This document shows positions 26,272 through 35,774 of a stretch of DNA of 64,000 bases, piece by piece; position 1 is the first letter of the stretch; the number at the start of each line of letters is the position of its first letter. The notes below the pieces were generated by a model that made no database searches, was not told where the DNA came from, and saw only the letters and a program-made list of their open reading frames with translations. The stretch spans positions 406,820 to 470,819 of the forward strand of contig NZ_AYPQ01000001.1 of NCBI RefSeq assembly GCF_000633635.1, in the 5' to 3' direction. This DNA is from Enterococcus crotali (GTDB taxonomy: Bacteria; Bacillota; Bacilli; Lactobacillales; Enterococcaceae). Position numbers and translations under genes: made by a program.

Positions 26272-26895
26272 ATGAATAGTCCAAGATATAAAAAGAAAAA
26301 AACAAGAAAAGCGAATCTACCTGCACTGTTTGCAGGCTTGTTGATTGTGGGTGTAGCATTCATCTTTTCAATCAATGTATTGTCAGATAGTTCTAAAACA
26401 GTGGAGGAGTCTGCTCAACAAAAAGAGGAAGTAACAAAAGAACAGTTCATTGATAGAATAAGTCCTCATGCTAAAGAGTTACAAGCTTCATATGGTGTTT
26501 TACCTAGCATCATCATTGGTCAAGGAATCTTAGAATCAAATTGGGGGCAGAGTACTCTTGCATCTAAATATAATAACTTATTTGGTATCAAAGCTTACGG
26601 GGATCAAGAAAAAGTCAACCTTGAAACTAGGGAATATATCAATGAAGAGTGGATTGTTATCCAAGGTGATTTTAGAGTCTATAATACGTGGGAAGAGTCC
26701 ATGGATGATCATACTCGTTTATTCGTTGATGGTGTAACGTGGAATCCTCGCTTATATGAGCATGTTCTTTTAGCAAAAAATTACAAACAGGCAGCACATG
26801 CCTTGCAAGCTGCTGGCTATGCAACGGATCCAACTTACGCTGACAAAGTCATACACGTGATCGAAAGTTATGATCTGAATCAGTATGATCATTGA
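26272..26895 (+). CDS. GH73 glucosaminidase-domain protein (peptidoglycan hydrolase)
   Basis: A 207-residue membrane-anchored enzyme. It has a basic N-terminus (KYKKKKTRK-like), one membrane helix (about 18-37) and a glucosaminidase domain (PF01832, about 58-205). The catalytic glutamate is in ILESNWGQS (about residue 88), and the NNLFGIK, YRVY-like FRVYNTW and AAHALQAAGYATDP motifs are diagnostic. It cleaves GlcNAc-MurNAc bonds. No LysM or choline domain, so anchoring is through the N-terminal helix. Confidence 0.88.
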   Translation: MNSPRYKKKKTRKANLPALFAGLLIVGVAFIFSINVLSDSSKTVEESAQQKEEVTKEQFIDRISPHAKELQASYGVLPSIIIGQGILESNWGQSTLASKYNNLFGIKAYGDQEKVNLETREYINEEWIVIQGDFRVYNTWEESMDDHTRLFVDGVTWNPRLYEHVLLAKNYKQAAHALQAAGYATDPTYADKVIHVIESYDLNQYDH

Positions 26896-26923
26896 TTACC
26901 GTTATAATAAAGGAGTGTATTGA

Positions 26924-27607
26924 ATGAACGAAAAATGGGTACCGGAGATCGTGACACCTTTAAAACAAGATATTGTTCAAGTGCCTAAAGTGATTGCGCA
27001 GGCAAGTGGAATACGAATCTTTGGAAAAAAAATCAAATCAATTATTTTTACAACAGATATTGCTATTATTCGAAATACAGATGCAAATGCAGTAATTGCT
27101 GTTTATCCATTTACACCACATCCGGCAATTACAAAGAGTATCATAGAAGCCGCAGACATTCCTGTTTTTTCAGGTGTTGGAGGCGGGCTGACTCAAGGTC
27201 AACGTTCTGCTTATATGAGCTTATTTGCAGAAGCTCAAGGATCGATCGGAGTGGTATTAAATGGTCCAACGCCAGTTGAGACGGTAGAAATGGTTTGTGA
27301 AGTGGTAGATATTCCTGTAGTTAGTACAGTAACTTCAATTCATACGCCGATTGATGAAAAAATTGCTGCAGGAATAACAATGATCAATATCAGTGCAGGC
27401 AAGAATACAGCTAAGACGGTGAAGTTTTTCCGGGAGCGCTATCCGGAATTGCCAATTATTGCAACGGGTGGCCCAACGGATGAATCCATTACTGAAACGA
27501 TTGAAGCCGGTGCGAATGCAATTACATATACGCCGCCTAGTAATGGGGAGCTTTTTAGCCATAAAATGGATAAATATAGAAATTTAGAAAAGAAGAATGA
27601 TGTATAG
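26924..27607 (+). CDS. TIM-barrel-like protein of unknown function
   Basis: A 227-residue protein conserved next to xpt in enterococci and often labelled simply hydrolase. Strand/loop motifs typical of a phosphate-binding beta/alpha barrel are visible: SGVGGGLTQGQRS (about 84-96), VLNGPTPVETV, STVTSIHTP, and a C-terminal ATGGPTDESI (about 183-192) followed by GANAITYTPPS. No catalytic triad can be assigned. AAGGAG precedes ATG. A very strong hairpin (27660-27710) ends the unit. Confidence 0.6.
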   Translation: MNEKWVPEIVTPLKQDIVQVPKVIAQASGIRIFGKKIKSIIFTTDIAIIRNTDANAVIAVYPFTPHPAITKSIIEAADIPVFSGVGGGLTQGQRSAYMSLFAEAQGSIGVVLNGPTPVETVEMVCEVVDIPVVSTVTSIHTPIDEKIAAGITMINISAGKNTAKTVKFFRERYPELPIIATGGPTDESITETIEAGANAITYTPPSNGELFSHKMDKYRNLEKKNDV

Positions 27608-27659
27608 TAAAAGTTAAACAATGTCTAAAAATATAAAAATTTATAGATGTAATGATAAA

Positions 27660-27710
27660 CTCTGTAAAATTTCAATGAAAAAATTATTTTTTTCATTGAA
27701 ATTTTCAGAG
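27660..27710. terminator. Long intrinsic terminator
   Basis: CTCTGTAAAATTTCAATGAA and TTCATTGAAATTTTCAGAG pair over about 23 bp, with an A/T-rich top. It separates the TIM-barrel gene from the xpt unit. Confidence 0.85.
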
Positions 27711-27723
27711 TTTTGTACTATTG

Positions 27724-27729
27724 TATACT
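27724..27729 (+). promoter_or_regulatory. -10 box of the xpt-pbuX unit
   Basis: TATACT 17 nt before the riboswitch P1 stem; the -35 is poor (TTGAAA lies 21 nt away). Confidence 0.4.
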
Positions 27730-27740
27730 AATACAAAGAA

Positions 27741-27830
27741 GCTTATATATGGTCATAATAAGGATGACCGTCTCTACCCAACGCCGTAAATGTTGGTCTA
27801 TAAGCGAAAAAGAGTCGTGGACCCTTTTTT
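27741..27830 (+). promoter_or_regulatory. Guanine (purine) riboswitch with terminator
   Basis: Aptamer 27741-27805: P1 arms GCTTATA/TATAAGC, the conserved ATATGG, the GTCTCTACCCAACGCCGTAAAT core, and GGTCTATA in J3-1. The base pairing the ligand is C (GTC-TAT), which specifies guanine rather than adenine. Terminator AAAAAGAGTC/GACCCTTTTTT follows at 27807-27830. Guanine or hypoxanthine would switch off xpt and pbuX. Confidence 0.93.
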
Positions 27831-27863
27831 GCTTACGCAGAAAAGGTTTTTTTGTTTTTATAG

Positions 27864-28484
<621 letters not shown>

Positions 28485-28486
28485 AC

Positions 28487-29815
28487 TTGGAAAGCAAAGG
28501 CAATCTAAAAGAGCAATTAAAACAACCAGATGCTGAGAATGGCAAGGCAGCAGTTTTAGGTTTGCAGCACCTATTGGCGATGTATGCTGGAGCTGTAGCG
28601 GTGCCATTACTAATCGGGACTGGCTTGAATTTTAATTCTGAACAAATGACGTATTTGATTTCAATTGATATTTTTATGTGTGGTATCGCAACCTTACTGC
28701 AGTTGACTGTAAATAAATTTTTTGGGATTGGCTTACCTGTAGTACTTGGTTGTGCGATCCAAGCCGTTGCGCCATTGATCATGATTGGTAGTGATAAAGG
28801 TGTGGGTGCAATTTATGGCTCAATTATCGCTTCAGGTATTTTTGTGGTATTGGTTTCAGGGATATTCTCGAAAATCAAGAAATTGTTCCCACCGTTAGTA
28901 ACAGGAACGGTCATTACAGTTATTGGTTTAACGTTGATTCCAGTAGCCGTTGAAAAAATGGGCGGTGGTGTGGCAGCTGATCCAACTTTTGGTGATGGGA
29001 CTAATCTACTGTTAGCTTTTGTAACGATTGGCTTGATCATAGTGATCCAAGTGTGGGGTAGAGGATTTATAAAATCAATTGCTGTATTGGTTGGTTTAGT
29101 TGGGGGCACGATTTTGGCCGCATTGTTAGGTCAAGTAGATTTAACACCAGTAGGAGAAGCAACTTGGTTTCATTTTCCCCAACCTTTTTATTTTGGTACA
29201 CCAACATTTGATGTTTCTTCCATTGTGTTGATGATTATTATTTCAATTGTTAGTATGGTTGAATCGACAGGGGTTTATTTTGCCTTAGGCGACATTACTG
29301 GGAAACATATTGGAGAAGAAGAGCTGAAAAAAGGCTATCGGGCAGAAGGTTTGGCAGTCATTTTAGGCGGTATTTTCAATACATTCCCTTATACTGGTTT
29401 TTCTCAAAATGTTGGATTAGTTCAGTTATCCGGTATTAAAACACGTCGCCCCATTTACTACTCAGCATTCTTCTTAATTGTGTTAGGCTTACTACCAAAA
29501 GTTGGCGCTGTTGCTCAAATCATTCCAGAACCTGTTTTAGGTGGTGGAATGTTAGTGATGTTTGGTATGGTAGCTGTTCAAGGAATGCGGATGCTATCAA
29601 AAGTTGATTATAATAATGATAAGAATTTATTGATCATTGCCATTTCGATTGGTTTTGGTCTTGGGTTCAATATGATTCCGACATTGTTCCAGCAAATGCC
29701 TGAGACAGTAAGAATGTTTACTGGAAATGGTATTGTTATGAGCAGTCTAACAGCAATTATTTTGAATTTATTGTTCAATGGATTAAAAAATGAGGAAGAA
29801 ATCGAAGAACATTAA
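28487..29815 (+). CDS. pbuX: Xanthine permease (NCS2 family)
   Basis: A 442-residue nucleobase:cation symporter with about 14 hydrophobic segments. The family features are QHLLAMYAGAVAVPLLIG (about 21-38), the QAVAPL and VSMVESTGVYFALGD segments and NTFPYTGFSQNVGL. Start is TTG 28487 after GGGGG of the xpt end, giving MESKGNLKEQ. Co-transcribed with xpt. A terminator follows immediately. Confidence 0.92.
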   Translation: MESKGNLKEQLKQPDAENGKAAVLGLQHLLAMYAGAVAVPLLIGTGLNFNSEQMTYLISIDIFMCGIATLLQLTVNKFFGIGLPVVLGCAIQAVAPLIMIGSDKGVGAIYGSIIASGIFVVLVSGIFSKIKKLFPPLVTGTVITVIGLTLIPVAVEKMGGGVAADPTFGDGTNLLLAFVTIGLIIVIQVWGRGFIKSIAVLVGLVGGTILAALLGQVDLTPVGEATWFHFPQPFYFGTPTFDVSSIVLMIIISIVSMVESTGVYFALGDITGKHIGEEELKKGYRAEGLAVILGGIFNTFPYTGFSQNVGLVQLSGIKTRRPIYYSAFFLIVLGLLPKVGAVAQIIPEPVLGGGMLVMFGMVAVQGMRMLSKVDYNNDKNLLIIAISIGFGLGFNMIPTLFQQMPETVRMFTGNGIVMSSLTAIILNLLFNGLKNEEEIEEH

Positions 29816-29856
29816 AAAAAGAAAAACCGGATAATTATTCGGTTTTTCTTTTTTTG
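29814..29856 (+). terminator. Terminator of xpt-pbuX
   Basis: AAAAAGAAAAACCG and CGGTTTTTCTTTTT form a 14-bp or longer stem with a T run. Confidence 0.85.
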
Positions 29857-29938
29857 TTCGTTATAAGCGAACATTAATATTAAAAAAATCTATAATATTC
29901 GATTTTATTTTGACAGGTAAGAATTCCATTGATAAAAT
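29856..29938 (+). promoter_or_regulatory. purE promoter with PurBoxes
   Basis: TTGACA (29910-29915), 17-nt spacer, TAAAAT (29933-29938). A PurBox core CGAAC starts at 29868 (AAGCGAACATTA), exactly 65 nt before the -10. A second, inverted GTTCG lies at 29856-29860, forming GTTCG-ttataag-CGAAC. In Lactococcus, PurR bound at a PurBox near -76 activates transcription in response to PRPP; the geometry here agrees. Confidence 0.8.
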
Positions 29939-29970
29939 GTAAGGTGAATAGAGAAAGAAAGGGGAATAGT

Positions 29971-30459
29971 ATGCCTGTCGTAGTTTCAGTGGTTATGGGA
30001 AGTACATCTGATTGGACAACAATGAAACATGCGTGTGATTCTTTAGAAGCATTTAACATTTCTTATGAAAAAAAAGTAGTCTCGGCACATCGGACACCTG
30101 ATTTTATGTTTGAGTTTGCGGAGCAAGCGCGTGCTCGGGGGATCAAGGTTATTATTGCTGGTGCTGGAGGAGCGGCTCATTTACCTGGGATGATTGCTGC
30201 TAAAACGACTTTACCTGTTATTGGTGTTCCAATTCAATCTCAAGCACTTAATGGATTGGACTCATTGTTGTCGATTGTCCAAATGCCTGGTGGAGTTCCT
30301 GTGGCAACAACTGCAATTGGAAAAGCGGGAGCAGTCAACGCCGGACTACTTGCAGTTCAGATGCTTTCCATGTATGATGTAGAGTTAGCAGGGAAATTAG
30401 ACGCTAAGCGTAAATTTCTTGAAGAATCTGTGATGGAAAGTAGTGATGAACTTGAATAA
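29971..30459 (+). CDS. purE: N5-carboxyaminoimidazole ribonucleotide mutase
   Basis: A 162-residue class I PurE, converting N5-CAIR to CAIR. MGSTSDW (about 10-16), SAHRTP (about 42-47), [11 protein letters not shown] and GVP are the active-site motifs. Start ATG 29971 follows AAAGGGG; the upstream in-frame ATG at 29929 lies inside the promoter. Overlaps purK by 14 nt. Confidence 0.95.
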   Translation: MPVVVSVVMGSTSDWTTMKHACDSLEAFNISYEKKVVSAHRTPDFMFEFAEQARARGIKVIIAGAGGAAHLPGMIAAKTTLPVIGVPIQSQALNGLDSLLSIVQMPGGVPVATTAIGKAGAVNAGLLAVQMLSMYDVELAGKLDAKRKFLEESVMESSDELE

Positions 30460-31573
30460 ACCTCTATTACCGGGACAAATGATCGGTATTATTGGTGGCG
30501 GACAATTAGGCAGAATGATGGCACTTAGCGCACGAGAAATGGGTTTTCGTGTAGGAGTGTTGGATCCGACTGTTGATTGCCCTGCTGCTCAAGTCGCCGA
30601 TTGGCATTTATTAGCTGATTATGATGACATAGAAGCGTTAGAAGAACTGGCAAAGCGCTCGCAGGTGTTAACTTACGAGTTTGAAAATGTAGATGTTGGA
30701 GCGCTGATGCAAGTTCAAGAATTGGTAAGCATCCCTCAAGGAACCGATCTTTTAGCGATCACTCAAGATCGATTATTGGAAAAATCCTTTTTGGAGGCTA
30801 ATAACATTGTGATTGCGCCTTTTGCTACAATTGTTAGCCCTACGGATATTCAAGATGCTATTGATGGAATCGGTTATCCTTGTGTATTAAAAACGACACG
30901 TGGCGGATATGATGGTAAAGGCCAATTTGTTTTATATAGCACATCTGATTTGGCTCCTTCAATGAATATCCTTAGAGAAGGCACTTGCGTGTTAGAAGCG
31001 TGGATTCCGTATGAAAAAGAAATCTCAGTATTAGTAAGTGGAAATGGTAAAGGTGAGTTCACCGTTTTTCCCGTTGTTGAAAATATTCACCGAAATAATA
31101 TTTTACATGAAACGATCGCACCAGCGAGGGTAAGCGAAGATGTTGTGGAGGAAGCTCAGCGAATCGCCCGAGTGATTGCAGAGTCTGTGGATCTTTCCGG
31201 TACATTGGCTGTAGAAATGTTTTTAACAAGCAATGGCGGGATTTACGTCAACGAATTGGCACCAAGACCTCATAACTCTGGACATTATTCGATCGAAGCG
31301 TGTTCTATGAGTCAGTTTGATGCGCACATTCGAGGGATTTGCGGCTGGCCGTTACCGGAAGTCGATCTGTTGTCAGAAGCGGTGATGGTCAATATTTTAG
31401 GGAATGAGATCTATGAAACCATGGATGTTATTGCTGAAAAACCAGATTGGCATTTCCATTATTATGGTAAAGCAGAAGCGAAAAAAGATCGTAAAATGGG
31501 ACATATCACTATTTTGACAGAAGATATTTTTGAGACATTAGAAGATATATATCAAACCAATATTTGGGATTAA
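30446..31573 (+). CDS. purK: 5-(carboxyamino)imidazole ribonucleotide synthase
   Basis: A 375-residue ATP-grasp enzyme that carboxylates AIR to N5-[16 protein letters not shown] at the N-terminus, [12 protein letters not shown] (ATP-binding loop, about 148-159), and [13 protein letters not shown] (about 271-283) are diagnostic. Start ATG 30446 or GTG 30443, inside the end of purE. The pair PurE/PurK is the standard bacterial two-step route. Confidence 0.95.
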   Translation: MNLNKPLLPGQMIGIIGGGQLGRMMALSAREMGFRVGVLDPTVDCPAAQVADWHLLADYDDIEALEELAKRSQVLTYEFENVDVGALMQVQELVSIPQGTDLLAITQDRLLEKSFLEANNIVIAPFATIVSPTDIQDAIDGIGYPCVLKTTRGGYDGKGQFVLYSTSDLAPSMNILREGTCVLEAWIPYEKEISVLVSGNGKGEFTVFPVVENIHRNNILHETIAPARVSEDVVEEAQRIARVIAESVDLSGTLAVEMFLTSNGGIYVNELAPRPHNSGHYSIEACSMSQFDAHIRGICGWPLPEVDLLSEAVMVNILGNEIYETMDVIAEKPDWHFHYYGKAEAKKDRKMGHITILTEDIFETLEDIYQTNIWD

Positions 31574-31590
31574 AAGGAGTAAATATACGA

Positions 31591-32886
31591 ATGATTGATC
31601 GTTATACACGCCCAGAAATGGGCGCTATTTGGACAGATGAAAATCGCTACAAAGCTTGGTTGGAAGTAGAAATTCTTGCAGATGAGGCTTGGGCTGAATT
31701 AGGTGAGATACCAAAAGAAGATGTACAAAAGATTCGCGATAATGCTTCATTTGATGTGGCTCGCATTTTAGAAATCGAAGCAGAAACAAGACATGATGTC
31801 GTAGCCTTTACGCGTGCAGTTTCAGAAACGTTGGGAGAAGAACGTAAGTGGGTACACTATGGTTTGACAAGTACTGATGTAGTTGATACAGCCTATGGTT
31901 ATCAGCTTAAGCAGGCAAATGATATTTTGCGGAAAGACTTAAAAAAATTCACTGAAATCGTTGGTGAAAAAGCAAAAGAACATAAATATACGGTGATGAT
32001 GGGGCGTACCCATGGTGTTCATGCAGAACCGACTACTTTTGGGTTGAAATTGGCTCTCTGGTATTCTGAGATGAAAAGAAACATAGAACGTTTTGAACAT
32101 GCCGCAAAAGGTGTAGAAGCTGGGAAAATTAGTGGTGCAGTAGGAACGTTTGCAAATATTTCTCCTTTTGTGGAAGAATATGTATGTGAGCATTTAGGAA
32201 TCCGTGCACAGGAAATTTCTACTCAAGTTTTACCAAGAGATCTACATGCGGAATATTTATCTGCAATGGCTTTAGTAGCAACCAGTATTGAGAAGTTTGC
32301 TACAGAGATTCGAGGTTTACAAAAATCAGAAACAAGAGAAGTAGAAGAATTTTTTGCCAAAGGCCAAAAAGGTTCCTCTGCGATGCCACATAAGCGTAAT
32401 CCGATTGGCTCTGAAAATATGACAGGCCTTGCTCGTGTTATTCGCGGTCATATGGTAACTGCCTATGAAAATGTAACTTTATGGCATGAACGGGATATCT
32501 CTCATTCGTCGGCTGAGCGAATCATTATTCCAGATACAACGATCCTATTGGATTATATGTTGAATCGATTTGCTAATATTGTCCAAAATCTAACAGTTTT
32601 CCCAGAAAATATGAAACGAAATATGGATGCCACATATGGGCTGATCTATAGTCAGCGTGTGCTACTGAAGTTGATCGATCATGGTATGGCAAGGGAAGCG
32701 GCTTATGATTTAGTACAGCCAAAAACGGCCTATGCTTGGGATCATCAAACGGCCTTTAGACCATTATTGGATGCAGATGAGAAGATTACTACTGTTTTAT
32801 CCAAAAAAGAATTAGATGATGCATTTGATTATAATTATCATTTGAAAAATGTTGATTTTATTTTTGAACGCGTAGGGCTTGCATAA
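31591..32886 (+). CDS. purB: Adenylosuccinate lyase
   Basis: A 431-residue fumarase/aspartase-fold lyase used in both step 8 of IMP synthesis and the last step of AMP synthesis. Signature [15 protein letters not shown] (about 262-276) and the TSTDVVDTA and [11 protein letters not shown] segments are visible. Start ATG 31591 follows AAAGGAG. Ends the first purine unit; terminator H follows. Confidence 0.96.
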   Translation: MIDRYTRPEMGAIWTDENRYKAWLEVEILADEAWAELGEIPKEDVQKIRDNASFDVARILEIEAETRHDVVAFTRAVSETLGEERKWVHYGLTSTDVVDTAYGYQLKQANDILRKDLKKFTEIVGEKAKEHKYTVMMGRTHGVHAEPTTFGLKLALWYSEMKRNIERFEHAAKGVEAGKISGAVGTFANISPFVEEYVCEHLGIRAQEISTQVLPRDLHAEYLSAMALVATSIEKFATEIRGLQKSETREVEEFFAKGQKGSSAMPHKRNPIGSENMTGLARVIRGHMVTAYENVTLWHERDISHSSAERIIIPDTTILLDYMLNRFANIVQNLTVFPENMKRNMDATYGLIYSQRVLLKLIDHGMAREAAYDLVQPKTAYAWDHQTAFRPLLDADEKITTVLSKKELDDAFDYNYHLKNVDFIFERVGLA

Positions 32887-32914
32887 AAATGTCAAGGAGA
32901 TCTAGAAATTTTTT

Positions 32915-32985
32915 GTTTCTGCTTTCCACTTATCTGAATTTTAAGGGTCTGAGGTATAACTCAACGAGTTATACCTCAGACCCTT
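32915..32985 (+). terminator. Terminator after purB with diverged repeat module (copy H)
   Basis: A perfect 20-bp stem (32943-32962 with 32966-32985; 3-nt loop). The preceding TTTCTGCTTTCCACTTATCTGAATTTTAAG is a weaker match to the terminator-associated module. Confidence 0.85.
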
Positions 32986-33002
32986 GTTTTATTTTCGTAA
33001 TA

Positions 33003-33326
33003 TCAAAGAAGCTCAACGTAGCTATCAAAGTGTTGTTCAATAAAGTAAGTTTGATTGATAATTTCCTCTTCAGAGATAGAAGAGCCTTCCGGAATTACGA
33101 TCCACTTTGTCTCATTATCGTCACGTCTATGGATAATTGCTGAAACTATACCAATAAATGAGTCTAACTTATCAACTGGCCCATTTAAAATATATGCGTC
33201 TTGTTCTTCCTCATCGCCGCCGATCACTCCTGAAATATAGCCATAATTAATTGGGTAGATATTTCCAAAAGCATCTTGATAACCAACGGGACGATCGATC
33301 GTGACGGACACTTTCAATTTTTCCAC
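33003..33326 (-). CDS. Short family I inorganic pyrophosphatase-like protein
   Basis: 107 residues. VTIDRPVG, the YPINYGYISG block, DEEEQDAYIL (two Asp spaced five apart as D65/D70 of the E. coli enzyme) and GIVSAIIHRRDDNETKWIVIP align with the core of family I soluble pyrophosphatases. The protein lacks roughly the first 35 and last 25 residues of the normal 165-175, and the third metal Asp (D102 equivalent) appears as Glu. It may be a compact PPase, a PPi/nucleotide-binding relative, or inactive. It lies antisense between purB and purC. AGGAGGG precedes ATG. Confidence 0.7.
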   Translation of the reverse strand: MEKLKVSVTIDRPVGYQDAFGNIYPINYGYISGVIGGDEEEQDAYILNGPVDKLDSFIGIVSAIIHRRDDNETKWIVIPEGSSISEEEIINQTYFIEQHFDSYVELL

Positions 33327-33407
33327 ATTATCCCTCCTTTATTACATAAAAAATCTTAATGAAAACTCTACGAGTTCAAATTAAGATTTTCAAATGGTGT
33401 CGTTCAT

Positions 33408-33794
33408 TTAAACTGTGATTTCTCGGAAACTCTGTAAAGGTGAAGCGGTTGGAGCTTTTAAATTTGCGAGTAATTGATCAATAAAAACATAGCTATACTC
33501 AGTTGAATTTAAATAGACATGAATACAATAGTTATTTTTAAAAAAGTGTTGTTCATGAATCTGATGGATAACTAACTCGTTGTTCCATTTATTCATATAG
33601 CGGAATGTTCGCTTACGTCTTTCGGAATGACGATGAACCGCACGTTTTAAATTTTTGAATGTGTAGTAAGAACTATGTTGATTTAATTTGTGAACGTCTT
33701 CTAAAGCGAGTAAATCATTATATAATCTTGTTCTTTCTTCTGGTACTAATCCTGCCAAAAACTCCTGCGTTAAGCTGTCATAATCGCTAGTCAT
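33408..33794 (-). CDS. Unknown protein (128 aa)
   Basis: A soluble, His- and Tyr-rich basic protein: KRAVHRHSERRKRTFRYMNKW (about 49-69; motif continues) followed by a beta-like C-terminal half. It resembles no family I know; similar hypothetical proteins are, as far as I recall, limited to enterococci. AGGAGGG precedes ATG 33794. Divergent from purC, so its promoter region overlaps the PurBox region at 33795-34100. A hairpin AATCTTAATGAAAACTC.../GAGTTC...AAGATT sits after its neighbour's start near 33350-33390. Confidence 0.6.
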   Translation of the reverse strand: MTSDYDSLTQEFLAGLVPEERTRLYNDLLALEDVHKLNQHSSYYTFKNLKRAVHRHSERRKRTFRYMNKWNNELVIHQIHEQHFFKNNYCIHVYLNSTEYSYVFIDQLLANLKAPTASPLQSFREITV

Positions 33795-33955
33795 TCTTGT
33801 GTTCCCTCCTAAAAAATCATCACTAATTGTAATAAGAATAAAGTGAATTTTTTAACGTTTTCTTCTTCATTAGCATACCATTTTTCTTTGTTGTTGTAAA
33901 TGCTTACAAGTTCTTTTTGATTCGTTGGCTATTATTATTCATCATATCGTTTAAA

Positions 33956-34055
33956 CACGAACATTAAATGGTTTTATTGTGTTTATTGTTAATAAAAAGT
34001 TGACTGAGAGAAAGAGCCTTGCTAAACTGTAAATAAGAATAAACACGAACTATTT
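33956..34055 (+). promoter_or_regulatory. purC operon promoter with PurBoxes
   Basis: TTGACT (34000-34005), 17-nt spacer, TAAACT (34023-34028). PurBox ACACGAACATTAA has its CGAAC at 33958-33962, exactly 65 nt before the -10. A second ACACGAACTATTT (CGAAC 34046-34050) lies downstream of the predicted start, inside the leader. The rest of 33795-34100 shows nothing further. Confidence 0.8.
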
Positions 34056-34100
34056 ATATTTTTTTGTAGTTAACGTGCGTGAAAAGGAGCGTTTAAACTG

Positions 34101-34817
34101 TTGGAAGAGAATACCTTGTTGTATGAAGGAAAGGCAAAGCGATTGTTTAAAACAGATGATTCTAAAATACTGAGAGTTGAATATTTAGATCAAGCAACAG
34201 CATTGAATGGTGTTAGAAAGGACACTGTAGCAGGTAAAGCTGATTTGAATAATAAAATTACGGTGTTGATCTTTGAACAATTAAAGAAAAAAGGCCTTCA
34301 AAATCATTTGATTAAAAAAATATCAAAAAGCGAACAATTAGTAGAGGCACTTGAAATTATTCCTTTGGAAGTTGTGATTAGAAATGTTTCAGCTGGAAGC
34401 TTTGCCAAACGCCTTGAAATTCTGGAAGGACAGCAGTTGCCCTTTCCTGTTTTAGAATTTTACTATAAAGATGATTCTCTTGATGATCCGTTTATTAATG
34501 ACGATCATGTTAAAATTTTAGAAATTGCCTCAAACCGAGAAATTGACTTCATAAAAAAAGAAGCACATCAAATCAATCTATTGTTGATTGATTTATTTGA
34601 AAAAATTGGGATTCGCTTGATTGATTTTAAAATCGAGTTTGGCCGTCGAGAAGATGGAACTATTTTATTAGCGGATGAAATCACACCAGATACCTGTCGT
34701 TTGTGGGATAAGCAAACAAATGAGCATTTAGATAAAGATGTTTATCGTAGAAATCTGGGTGATATTGTACCGGTTTATCAGGACGTTCTCGAACGCCTAG
34801 AGCGAGCATTTTACTAA
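34101..34817 (+). CDS. purC: SAICAR synthase
   Basis: A 238-residue phosphoribosylaminoimidazole-succinocarboxamide synthase. LYEGKAKRLF at the N-terminus, EVVIRNVSAGSFAKR (about 93-107) and LIDFKIEFGR with LADEITPDTCRLWD (about 193-206) are the family motifs. Start is TTG 34101 after AAGGAGCG. First gene of the second purine operon. Confidence 0.95.
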   Translation: MEENTLLYEGKAKRLFKTDDSKILRVEYLDQATALNGVRKDTVAGKADLNNKITVLIFEQLKKKGLQNHLIKKISKSEQLVEALEIIPLEVVIRNVSAGSFAKRLEILEGQQLPFPVLEFYYKDDSLDDPFINDDHVKILEIASNREIDFIKKEAHQINLLLIDLFEKIGIRLIDFKIEFGRREDGTILLADEITPDTCRLWDKQTNEHLDKDVYRRNLGDIVPVYQDVLERLERAFY

Positions 34818-34839
34818 AAATAAAGGAGTGTTAGTTATT

Positions 34840-35088
34840 ATGTATAATGTAAAAGTATATGTGACGTACAAAAGTTCCGTGCTGGATCCTCAAGGTGAAG
34901 CGGTTAAAGGAGCTGTTCACCGTCTTGGCTTTGACGAAATCGAGGAGGTCCGAATTGGGAAGTATTTTGAAATCAAGGTAAAACAAACTCAGAAACCTAT
35001 TAAATCAGTTATTGAGGAAATCTGTGACAAGTTGCTGGCTAACGTTAATATGGAAACTTATCGATACGAAATCGAGGAGGAAGCTTAA
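34840..35088 (+). CDS. purS: FGAM synthase subunit PurS
   Basis: 82 residues; [19 protein letters not shown] start and [15 protein letters not shown] are typical. It bridges PurL and PurQ. Start ATG 34840, since AAAGGAG is too close to the earlier GTG 34828. Confidence 0.93.
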   Translation: MYNVKVYVTYKSSVLDPQGEAVKGAVHRLGFDEIEEVRIGKYFEIKVKQTQKPIKSVIEEICDKLLANVNMETYRYEIEEEA

Positions 35089-35090
35089 AA

Positions 35091-35774
35091 ATGAAGTTTG
35101 CGGTAATTGTTTTCCCAGGATCTAATTGTGATATGGACCTTTTATGGGCAGTCAAAGATATATTAAAAGCTGATGCTGAGTATGTTCGTCATGACGCAGA
35201 TAGTTTAGTTGGATTTGATGGCGTGTTGATCCCTGGTGGATTTTCTTATGGAGATTATCTTCGGTGTGGTGCAATCGCTCGTTTTTCAAAAATCATCCGT
35301 GAAGTCATCCGTTTTGCTGATGAAGGAAAACCAGTTTTTGGGACGTGTAATGGATTTCAAATATTAACGGAAGTAGGTCTTTTGCCAGGTGCTTTGCTGC
35401 GCAATGAATCGCTTCATTTTGTTTGTAAAACAGTTAAATTAACAGTGGTTAATAATCAGACAGATTTTACCTCAGAATATCAAAAAGATGAAATTATTCA
35501 GTTGCCGATTGCACATGGAGAAGGAAATTATTATTGTGATGAAGCAACGTTGGCACAATTAGAGGCGAATAATCAGATCGTATTTACTTATGCTGATGAG
35601 AATCCTAATGGAAGTTTGGCAAATATCGCAGGAATCATCAATGAAAAAGGGAATGTACTGGGCATGATGCCTCACCCAGAACGTGCAGTAGAAAGCTTGT
35701 TAGGTTCGAAAGACGGTTTACGTTTTTTCCAATCGATTGTTAAAAATTATAGAAAGGTTAGGGAAAACGTATGA
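35091..35774 (+). CDS. purQ: FGAM synthase glutaminase subunit PurQ
   Basis: A 227-residue class I glutamine amidotransferase. Nucleophile Cys in GTCNGFQ (about residue 86), [11 protein letters not shown] near 50, and catalytic H-x-E as [10 protein letters not shown] (about 196-205). Supplies ammonia to PurL. Overlaps purL by 4 nt. Confidence 0.95.
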   Translation: MKFAVIVFPGSNCDMDLLWAVKDILKADAEYVRHDADSLVGFDGVLIPGGFSYGDYLRCGAIARFSKIIREVIRFADEGKPVFGTCNGFQILTEVGLLPGALLRNESLHFVCKTVKLTVVNNQTDFTSEYQKDEIIQLPIAHGEGNYYCDEATLAQLEANNQIVFTYADENPNGSLANIAGIINEKGNVLGMMPHPERAVESLLGSKDGLRFFQSIVKNYRKVRENV

